From: Candidatus Peregrinibacteria bacterium
GTDB lineage: Bacteria; Patescibacteriota; Gracilibacteria; UBA1369; LOWO2-01-FULL-3
DNA: 29,693 nucleotides
Assembly: GCA_007133095.1 (NCBI GenBank)
Contig: SLNK01000049.1
Span: 1 to 29,693, forward strand
Direction of reading: 5' to 3'
In this document: in pieces, positions 23,735 to 29,693 of the stretch
Numbering within the stretch: position 1 is the stretch's first letter
Layout of the letters: every line of letters begins with the position of its first letter
The notes under the pieces: generated by a model
Told to the model about the DNA's origin: nothing
The model's database searches: none
The model's input: the letters and a program-made list of their open reading frames with translations, nothing else
Made by a program: the position numbers and the translations under genes

Positions 23735-24802
23735 ATGAAAATAGATCAACTCAGCACCATCACAAACGATTTGTTCCTTATAGTAAGCTCCGGAACGCTG
23801 GCATTTATAATCGCAATCCTTTTAACTCCATGGTTTACAAACCAACTGGTTAAATTTCGCATAGGAAAACAAATAAGAGAAAATACAATATCGGGAGAAA
23901 AATCCAGCCTCTTCTCAACCCTGCACTTCAAAAAACAAGGAACCCCCACAATGGGAGGTCTTTTAATATGGGGAACAATCCTTGTAGTCATGGTAATTTC
24001 CATCATTTTTCAACAAATGGGATATTTAAAGCACTCACTTTTCAACAGAGCGGAAACTTGGGTTCCTCTCTTCACATTGGTAACCTGCGGAGTTTTGGGC
24101 GCGGTAGATGATTTGCTAAATGTAAAAGGAGTCGGAAAAACAAAAGGACTAAGCGCAAAGTTGAAATTGGCGTGGCTCCTGATTTTCAGTTCTGCGGGAG
24201 CTTGGTGGTTCTATAACAAACTGGGTCACAGCACAATCAGCATCCCCTTCCCCGGAGCCGAAGCGGTGGAAGTGGGGATTTGGTACATCCCGATATTCAT
24301 ATTCATAATAGTGGGTACCGCTAACGCGGTAAACTTCACGGATGGCTTAGACGGACTGGCAAGCGGACTGTTGATTTTGGCATTTGGCAGCTTTGGTGTT
24401 TTGGCATACGCCCAAGGCCTGTTAATTTTATCTGCTCTTTGTGCCGTAATTTGCGGATCGATCCTGGCATTTTTATGGTTCAACATTCCTCCCGCAAGAT
24501 TTTATATGGGAGACACGGGCTCGCTTGCTCTGGGAGCGACGCTGGGAGTAATTGCGATGCTAACGCGCCAACCGTTAATACTACCCTTAATAGGATTTAT
24601 ATTTGTAGTGGAAACACTATCGGTCATAATTCAACTTGCATCAAAAAAATTATTTAACAAAAAAATATTCAAAATAGCCCCGCTCCATCATCACTTTGAA
24701 CAAATAGGCTGGAAAGAATTCACAATCGTAATGCGTTTCTGGATAGTGGGAGCAATCATGGCGGCGTTCGGAACAATCCTTGGCCTTATAAATTTACTCT
24801 AG
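23735..24802 (+). CDS. mraY: Phospho-N-acetylmuramoyl-pentapeptide-transferase
   Basis: Makes lipid I by moving phospho-MurNAc-pentapeptide from UDP to undecaprenyl phosphate in the membrane, the first membrane step of peptidoglycan synthesis. The 355 residues contain about ten hydrophobic helices and all family motifs: PTMGGLLIW near 71, LGAVDDLLNV with D125/D126, NAVNFTDGLDGLASG with N200, D203 and D206, YMGDTGSLALGA with D260, and the histidine motif LHHHFEQIGWKE near 318-320. It is the last gene of the envelope operon. Its stop codon overlaps the end of the opposite-strand anti-sigma gene by nine bases, so any terminator would have to lie inside that gene. Confidence 0.97.
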   Translation: MKIDQLSTITNDLFLIVSSGTLAFIIAILLTPWFTNQLVKFRIGKQIRENTISGEKSSLFSTLHFKKQGTPTMGGLLIWGTILVVMVISIIFQQMGYLKHSLFNRAETWVPLFTLVTCGVLGAVDDLLNVKGVGKTKGLSAKLKLAWLLIFSSAGAWWFYNKLGHSTISIPFPGAEAVEVGIWYIPIFIFIIVGTANAVNFTDGLDGLASGLLILAFGSFGVLAYAQGLLILSALCAVICGSILAFLWFNIPPARFYMGDTGSLALGATLGVIAMLTRQPLILPLIGFIFVVETLSVIIQLASKKLFNKKIFKIAPLHHHFEQIGWKEFTIVMRFWIVGAIMAAFGTILGLINLL

Positions 24803-26629
24803 CATCGGTCCCAAAGGTTTATCATCGTAAACACTTACTCCGTAAGGACCTTTTATAAAGTATTCTCCCCGCTGCTCATCAACCTCTTCTTCCTCAACAA
24901 ATTCACTTTCTTCAACTTCTTCATCAAGAATGAAAACCTCATCATCAACAGCAATCAAAACAACATCCTCTTTCACATCCTCCTTCATAACTTCACTGAT
25001 CAAAACGGCAACATCCTCCTCGGAGACAAGCCCCATATTTATCAATTTGTCCATATCCTCATATATTTTAGAGGAAAGCAGAGAGCTTAACTCCAAAAAC
25101 TTTTCATCATCGCCTCCGGCTTTTTCAATAAAAGACAAAATCCTAAAGGCACCTCTGGCATATTCATCAGCAAGATCCGTGTCCCAAAATTCCGCGTTCC
25201 TATAAAAAATATCATCAACTGCAACCAACCTGTTAATAGTAGGAATAAACTTATCTTCTTCAAATTCATGAGGCTTCTCCTCGCTCAACCCCAATTCACT
25301 AACCACACCGCGAACAACATGAATTGGAGAATCCGGCATAACAACACCAAGATCTCTCTTATTAACGGTCACTTTGTTCGCAACATACGCTTTAAGGCTT
25401 TCCGCATACTCTTCATCCGTATAAGCTATCTTCTCGGCAAAAGCATAAAAATCACGAACATTCTTTGAAAAAGTTTCAATAACTTCATTTATTTCAGCAA
25501 TTTCCTCGTCTTCCAACTCATTATGTCGAAGCTTGATTTGCGCCGCTATAAAGTTCTTTTCAGCCAAATCCAGCTCAAACTTACGAGCTTTTACATCATC
25601 AAAGGTAAAAAACAAAAGAGCGTTTTCCTTCAAAGAACGATTAAACGATATTTTATCATCAATATTGATTCCCACGGCCTCGGCACGGGCACGCAAAAGC
25701 CTGTGCTCCACTTCCGATAAATATCTACGATCATACTCAAGATTTTCTTTAACCCACTCATCATCCTCACTATAAACAACATCCATTATTTCTCTACGAC
25801 GCGAATCTCCATTGCTGACAAGAAGCTTTTTTCCGCTCTCCAAGCGACTAACTTCTTCCTCATCCAAAATTTCAACCGAATTTCCAAAAACGCCTATTTC
25901 AAGTTCATCGTCATCAACCCTGAAATTGAAAGCCGCACGTTCCGCGGAAGCACGAATGCCTTTAGACTCAACGGAAAAAAACAAATTAGGATTCGTCAGA
26001 TTCAAAACTTTAGACCAAATTATTCCCTTTGCAACAAAAATTTCTATACCACCCAACTCGGAAGCGCCCTCAATGTTCTCAAGTCTGTTCAAAACAATTT
26101 TAGTTTTTCCGGAAAGCCTGCTAACGCTACTGTCAAAATATTCTATAACCGCACTTCCTCCCTCAAAAGTATAAATCACATCTCCTTCATGAAGATGCAT
26201 TCCCTCATAAATTTCAAGGATGTCCCCTTCTCTCTCAACAAAAACATCACCATCATAATTTTTCAGGGAAGTAAAAGTGGCCGCTCTTACAACATCATTC
26301 TCCGTTTGCAAAAAGTTAAACATCCCAAAAAACAAAGCAACAACAAGAACAAAAGAGGTTGCAAAATTTACCTTGGGATTTGAAAAACCAAACTCCAAAA
26401 TCCGGCGCGGATCAAAAACCCATCTCTGTTTGCAAGAACCTAAAACAGACATTATTCGCTCTTTTATGCGAACTCTGTCCGCCCTCTCTACGGAAAATCT
26501 GGCAGCGGAAAAACCTTCCATTTTAGTAAAAAGATTTTTTTTAATACTGTCTTTTTCCTTAAGGCTTAAAACAGGGCCTTTTAGCCCCTTCAATCCCTCA
26601 ATCAATTTTTGTGTCTTCTTATCTGTCAT
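24794..26629 (-). CDS. FecR-domain transmembrane anti-sigma factor
   Basis: Predicted regulator of the sigma factor encoded just upstream. The cytoplasmic N-terminus (about 1-85) would bind sigma. A TM helix (about 88-107, FATSFVLVVALFFGMFNFL) and an extracytoplasmic FecR-like beta domain (about 118-250) follow. That domain has VFVEREGDILEIYEGMHLHEGDVI, GGSAVIEYFDSSVSRLSG and VESKGIRASAERAAFNFRV. The outer C-terminal region is long, helical and acidic (250-611, ending in many EE/DE pairs) and is not part of usual FecR proteins. The ATG at 26629 (611 residues) is preferred over an in-frame TTG at 26641. It follows the sigma gene by 32 bases and its stop overlaps mraY. Confidence 0.88.
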   Translation of the reverse strand: MTDKKTQKLIEGLKGLKGPVLSLKEKDSIKKNLFTKMEGFSAARFSVERADRVRIKERIMSVLGSCKQRWVFDPRRILEFGFSNPKVNFATSFVLVVALFFGMFNFLQTENDVVRAATFTSLKNYDGDVFVEREGDILEIYEGMHLHEGDVIYTFEGGSAVIEYFDSSVSRLSGKTKIVLNRLENIEGASELGGIEIFVAKGIIWSKVLNLTNPNLFFSVESKGIRASAERAAFNFRVDDDELEIGVFGNSVEILDEEEVSRLESGKKLLVSNGDSRRREIMDVVYSEDDEWVKENLEYDRRYLSEVEHRLLRARAEAVGINIDDKISFNRSLKENALLFFTFDDVKARKFELDLAEKNFIAAQIKLRHNELEDEEIAEINEVIETFSKNVRDFYAFAEKIAYTDEEYAESLKAYVANKVTVNKRDLGVVMPDSPIHVVRGVVSELGLSEEKPHEFEEDKFIPTINRLVAVDDIFYRNAEFWDTDLADEYARGAFRILSFIEKAGGDDEKFLELSSLLSSKIYEDMDKLINMGLVSEEDVAVLISEVMKEDVKEDVVLIAVDDEVFILDEEVEESEFVEEEEVDEQRGEYFIKGPYGVSVYDDKPLGPMLE

Positions 26630-26661
26630 ACACTTGGTCAAACGATATTTATTCGCTTGTG

Positions 26662-27237
26662 TTACTGCTTAATCCCCATTTCTTCCAATTCCCGCCTTAG
26701 AGCTTTCAAAGCCCGATACTGCATTATCCTCAAACTCCCCTCGCTTTTACCCAAAACCTCGGACAACTCTTTGTTGGACAATTCATTTATAAATTTATGA
26801 ACAATTATCTCTTGATAAGGTTTTTTCAGTTTCGATATAGCCTCTTTCAAGACCTCTTTGCTTAAAGCGTTTTGAGTATTTTTTATGGGGTTGTGCTGTC
26901 TGTTCTGATCCGGCAAATGCTCTCCCAACTCTTCGGTTACACCGGCTTTTGAAGCACGATAATGATCAACAACAAGATTATGGGCTATTCTGAAAACCCA
27001 AGCGGAAAAGTACTTTTTCCTCGGACGATACTGACGCAGGTTTTCCCACACCCTCAAAAACACAGTTTCAACAAGATCTTCGGCGTCATCGGAATTAACT
27101 CGATAATAAATATATCTGTAAACGGGATCTATCAGAATTTCATAAAGCTCACCAAAAGCTTCCTGATCCCCTTTCTGCGCCTTTTTGACCAGAGCTTCAA
27201 TTTCGTCAGCTCTTTTGTTTAGTTCGCTTGTGGCCAT
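26662..27237 (-). CDS. ECF-type RNA polymerase sigma factor
   Basis: A 191-residue sigma-70 family factor with only regions 2 and 4. Region 2 (about 26-94) includes DAEDLVETVFLRVWENL and FSAWVFRIAHNLVVDHYR for -10 recognition. Region 4 (about 125-182) has the helix-turn-helix IVHKFINELSNKELSEVLGKSEGSLRIMQYRALKALRREL for -35 binding. The linker between them is about 30 residues. It starts nine bases after the fructose-bisphosphatase stop and is followed by a FecR-type anti-sigma gene, the usual sigma/anti-sigma order. Autoregulation is likely for such pairs, but I see no separate promoter in the nine-base gap. Confidence 0.95.
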   Translation of the reverse strand: MATSELNKRADEIEALVKKAQKGDQEAFGELYEILIDPVYRYIYYRVNSDDAEDLVETVFLRVWENLRQYRPRKKYFSAWVFRIAHNLVVDHYRASKAGVTEELGEHLPDQNRQHNPIKNTQNALSKEVLKEAISKLKKPYQEIIVHKFINELSNKELSEVLGKSEGSLRIMQYRALKALRRELEEMGIKQ

Positions 27238-27246
27238 TTCAACTCT

Positions 27247-28143
27247 TTAAAGATATTTTTCACATCTTTCAACTTCTTCCTTGCTACCGATAAAAATAGG
27301 GGTTCGTTGAGCAACAGTCAAAATTTCTTTTTCAAGAATGCGTTTTTCTCCATCGCTTGCGGCTCCTCCGGCCTCTTCCATCAACAAAGCCATCGGGGCA
27401 CATTCAAAAAGTAATCTTAATTTTCCCTCCGGAGCATCACCGTATCCGGGATAAGCAAAAATCCCTTTGCCCTTTAGGATTATTTGATTAACATCCGGGA
27501 CCATTCCCCCGGAATAACGCAAAGTGTATTGTTCTTTTATCCAAAAATTAACCAATTTCAAGTAGTCTTCTCTGGACTCGCAAGCCCTCAAATTTCCCGG
27601 CGCAAACATTTTTCCTTCTCCCACGGCATAACCCTCGCCTGCAAGGATAAATTCCCCATCGTCATTCATAATAAACTTCACAACACCCTGCCTCACTGTC
27701 AAAAGAACGGTGGTAGTCGGCCCGTAAACCGCGGCCATTGCGGCAACTTGCTCATCACCCTTCGCCCCGATAAAAGTTTCCCTTTTATAGATACCCACAA
27801 TAGTGCCCACGGACAAATTGACATCGACAAGAGAAGACCCGTCCAGAGGATCATGACAAACCGCGTAAGCACCGTCTCCTATTTTTTCCTCGCCATCTCC
27901 CTCCTCCGAAGCAATAAGCCCCACAAACTCGTTATTTCTCATATAATCATAAACAATCTTATCCGCGAGAACATCCAAAGCAATCTGTTCCTCTCCAAAA
28001 ACATTCTTACTCCCGACCTTTCCCGAATCTTCCACATTCATAGAGCGGGAAATATCCCTCACGGCATGCATCAAGCTTCTGAACACATCAATCAAATGTT
28101 CATCGACATTTTTAGACTTTAGATATGCATCAAATCTCATCAT
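27247..28143 (-). CDS. fbp: Fructose-1,6-bisphosphatase, class 1
   Basis: Hydrolyses fructose 1,6-bisphosphate to fructose 6-phosphate, the irreversible gluconeogenic step. Metal-site motifs are IASEEGDG (E80/E81) and HDPLDGSSLVDVNLSVGTIVGIY (98-101), with the substrate region RYSGGMVPDVNQIILKGKGIFAYPG and the late ECAPMALLMEEAGG. I start it at ATG 28143 (298 residues), where ATG overlaps the gapB TGA by four bases. The longer frame starting at 28191 would add 16 residues unlike the family. Class 1 enzymes are often AMP-inhibited; the N-terminal AMP site is not clearly recognisable here, so regulation is open. Confidence 0.95.
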   Translation of the reverse strand: MMRFDAYLKSKNVDEHLIDVFRSLMHAVRDISRSMNVEDSGKVGSKNVFGEEQIALDVLADKIVYDYMRNNEFVGLIASEEGDGEEKIGDGAYAVCHDPLDGSSLVDVNLSVGTIVGIYKRETFIGAKGDEQVAAMAAVYGPTTTVLLTVRQGVVKFIMNDDGEFILAGEGYAVGEGKMFAPGNLRACESREDYLKLVNFWIKEQYTLRYSGGMVPDVNQIILKGKGIFAYPGYGDAPEGKLRLLFECAPMALLMEEAGGAASDGEKRILEKEILTVAQRTPIFIGSKEEVERCEKYL

Positions 28144-29144
28144 TTTGAAAACCACTTTAACAAATCCACAATTCTGGCTATGTATCCCCATTCGTTATCA
28201 TACCAGGCAACAACTTTTACATAGTCGTCATTCAAAACTTTCGTACTCAATAAATCGACTATCGCGGATCTTTCATCGCCACGAAAATCAACGGAAACCA
28301 ATTCTTCATCGGTAGTTCCCAAAATATCCTTGAGTTTATCCTTTTCGTAATTTTTAAAAACCTCATTAACACCCTCCGCGGTAACATTTTTACCAAGCTT
28401 CGCGACAAGATCTATACAAGAAACGGTTGGAATCGGGACTCTGAAAGCCATCCCATCAACTTTTCCCTCCAGACTGGGAATAATCCGGCTTATAGCTTTC
28501 ATTGCGCCGGTTGTTGTAGGAATAATCGATTCGGTTGTAGCCCTGGCCCTGCGAAAATCCTCCGGATTGGAGTTATCCAGCAAATTTTGAGTATAAGTGA
28601 AAGCATGAATTGTTGTAACAAAAGAAGTTTCTATGCCGAATTCGTTATTCAAAACCAGCATAACCGGAGCAAGGCAATTAGTGGTGCAAGACGCATTGGA
28701 AACAACTTTATATTCCATAGGATCGTAGTCCTTTTCATTAACCCCCATAACTATGTTGGGGATCCTCATATCCTTACACGGAGCAGTGACCAGGACTTTT
28801 TTTGCCCCGACTTCAAGATGTTCCTCAACATCCTCGTAATCCGTAAACTTCCCGGTTGATTCTATAACCACATCAACATCATCCTTTTTCCAGTCTATGT
28901 CATTGATATCTCTGATCTGATAAACGGAAACAGTTTTTCCGTTAACCTTAAGATTTTCACCTTCAACGGAGATATCCGCGTCGCATTTCCCGTAAAGAGA
29001 ATCGTATTTTAGAAGATACGCATGAGAAGCAGCATCGGCGCGGCTGTTGATAGCCACTACCTCAATCTCATCATTCAGAAGGGCCATTCTGTGCAATCCC
29101 CTCCCGATTCTTCCATAGCCGTTTATGGCAATACGTATAGGCAT
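28140..29144 (-). CDS. gap: Glyceraldehyde-3-phosphate dehydrogenase, probably NADP-preferring (GapB-like)
   Basis: Interconverts glyceraldehyde 3-phosphate and 1,3-bisphosphoglycerate. The family is secure: AINGYGRIGR nucleotide-binding start, VSNASCTTNCLAP with catalytic C153, H180 (TTIHAF), RRARATTESIIPTTTGA and WYDNEWGY. At the end of the second beta-strand, where NAD-specific enzymes have an Asp after Asn (VNDL), this one has AINSRAD. Serine-arginine at that place would favour the 2'-phosphate of NADP, as in GapB-type enzymes. The Pro-containing LPHKD segment of NAD enzymes is also altered (NSNPEDFRRA). Placement between aldolase and fructose-bisphosphatase supports a gluconeogenic role. 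Cofactor use is an inference. It is 18 bases after the aldolase gene and overlaps fbp. Confidence 0.95.
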   Translation of the reverse strand: MPIRIAINGYGRIGRGLHRMALLNDEIEVVAINSRADAASHAYLLKYDSLYGKCDADISVEGENLKVNGKTVSVYQIRDINDIDWKKDDVDVVIESTGKFTDYEDVEEHLEVGAKKVLVTAPCKDMRIPNIVMGVNEKDYDPMEYKVVSNASCTTNCLAPVMLVLNNEFGIETSFVTTIHAFTYTQNLLDNSNPEDFRRARATTESIIPTTTGAMKAISRIIPSLEGKVDGMAFRVPIPTVSCIDLVAKLGKNVTAEGVNEVFKNYEKDKLKDILGTTDEELVSVDFRGDERSAIVDLLSTKVLNDDYVKVVAWYDNEWGYIARIVDLLKWFSK

Positions 29145-29162
29145 TTTTTTTAGTTAAAAAAT

Positions 29163-29693
29163 TTATTTTGCGGTCTCATCCAACATTTTCTGGAATTTTC
29201 CCGTAATTCCCATAGCATGATTCAAATCGCGCTTCCACATGTTCCTGCCGAAAATAAACCCGAAGCATCCGGCGTCAATACAAGCCTGCGCATTTTCAAA
29301 AAGATCTTCGTCCCCAATCTCCGAACCTCCGCTAAATAAAACAGGAACTCCCTGCGCGGCCTCAACAACTCTTTTCGCTCTTTCCCACTTTTGCTCCTTT
29401 GGGGGTAATCCCAACAACTTCTTCTCAACATCCTTATAGTATCCGGGAACTCCGCTGTTATCGAAATAATCTTCCACCTTGGTCGGAACCGGAAGATTGG
29501 CTTTTATGACACTTGCCCCCATCTCTACAGCCATTCTGACAGCGGACTCCACCATATAACTGCAATCCTTTCCTCCTTTTGCCTCAACATCCGTTCCCCT
29601 GGGATAAGCCCAAACAACAAGAGGCATTCCGTATCGATCACATTCCTCTCTAACAAGCGCCAATTGCGGCAAATCTTCGTCCTGTCGGGGAGA
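29163..29693 (-). CDS. Class I (DhnA/FbaB-type) fructose-bisphosphate aldolase, 5' part missing
   Basis: The frame is open to the right edge (codons continue upstream of TTG 29672, reading SPRQDEDLPQL), so only the C-terminal 176 residues are seen. The visible part matches the archaeal-type class I aldolase/DhnA family: YGMPLVVWAYPRG, the candidate Schiff-base lysine in ASVIKANLPV, VPVLFSGGSEIGDEDLFENA and the phosphate-binding GCFGFIFGRNMWKR. It combines dihydroxyacetone phosphate and glyceraldehyde 3-phosphate in gluconeogenesis, or the reverse. It is the first visible gene of the minus-strand operon. Related DhnA-family enzymes act on other ketose phosphates, but the neighbours argue for fructose bisphosphate. 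Confidence 0.9.
   Translation of the reverse strand, partial: SPRQDEDLPQLALVREECDRYGMPLVVWAYPRGTDVEAKGGKDCSYMVESAVRMAVEMGASVIKANLPVPTKVEDYFDNSGVPGYYKDVEKKLLGLPPKEQKWERAKRVVEAAQGVPVLFSGGSEIGDEDLFENAQACIDAGCFGFIFGRNMWKRDLNHAMGITGKFQKMLDETAK

Noticed and set aside
1..29693. Recoded UGA (genetic code 25)
   Set aside because: Several genes end at TGA at the expected family length (gltX, rpmH, gap), and conserved glycines use GGN codons.
1..29693. CRISPR arrays, insertion sequences, prophage or integrase genes
   Set aside because: I saw no spaced direct repeats, transposase, integrase or phage structural motifs. Apart from the element at 7211-7370 the window reads as ordinary core chromosome.

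Overview
The window is a dense, AT-rich bacterial chromosome segment, cut at both ends inside genes (gltX on the left, a class I aldolase on the right). Genes overlap by 1 to 25 bases or sit a few bases apart. Most starts have no visible Shine-Dalgarno sequence, and A-rich codons dominate. TGA is clearly a stop (gltX, rpmH, the tRNA-proximal small gene, gapB), so the recoded UGA=Gly groups (Gracilibacteria, Absconditabacteria) are excluded. I infer a member of the Candidate Phyla Radiation/Patescibacteria, probably Peregrinibacteria-like. The reasons are SLH-anchored envelope proteins, peptidoglycan synthesis, acetate fermentation, a B12-type ribonucleotide reductase and several proteins with no recognisable family. 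This placement is an inference, not a search result.

Layout. (1) 1-5058, plus strand: gltX, a zinc-ribbon small protein, a small lipoprotein, a PHP-family phosphoesterase, then pta, an EF-Tu-domain-2-like protein and ackA, closed by a terminator. Pta and AckA turn acetyl-CoA into acetate plus ATP. (2) 5099-7163, minus strand: a single-gene unit for a membrane protein with a degenerate PP2C-like domain and an extracytoplasmic beta-propeller, with a good promoter. (3) 7164-7477, no protein gene: a GC-rich, strongly structured element closed by a 24-bp stem (candidate new ncRNA), then the rpmH promoter. (4) 7478-11148, plus strand: rpmH-rnpA-yidC-khpB(jag), continuing into an SLH-RlpA wall protein and a bitopic FtsL-like protein. 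(5) 11150-12529: tRNA-Glu(UUC) with its promoter and terminator, then a NifS/IscS-type cysteine desulfurase whose promoter implies a leaderless mRNA. (6) 12531-15107: a possible tiny divergent ORF, two NrdR boxes and nrdJ (class II, adenosylcobalamin-dependent). (7) 15102-18184: a very charged 832-residue protein of unknown function and a membrane-anchored methyltransferase. (8) 18240-24802: an envelope operon with an SLH-CAP protein, an LCP-family ligase, an RluB/RsuA pseudouridine synthase, a D,D-carboxypeptidase and MraY. (9) 24794-29693, minus strand: class I aldolase, GapB-like GAPDH, fructose-1,6-bisphosphatase, an ECF sigma factor and a FecR-type anti-sigma protein in one tight operon.

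How it fits together: the segment joins acetate-forming energy metabolism, a possible gluconeogenic module feeding hexose (and so envelope precursors), peptidoglycan synthesis and trimming, and secreted SLH proteins bound to the wall. The most promising undescribed items are the structured RNA candidate at 7211-7370, the ECF sigma/anti-sigma pair embedded in the gluconeogenic operon, the pseudophosphatase-propeller receptor, and the 832-residue protein with its membrane methyltransferase.
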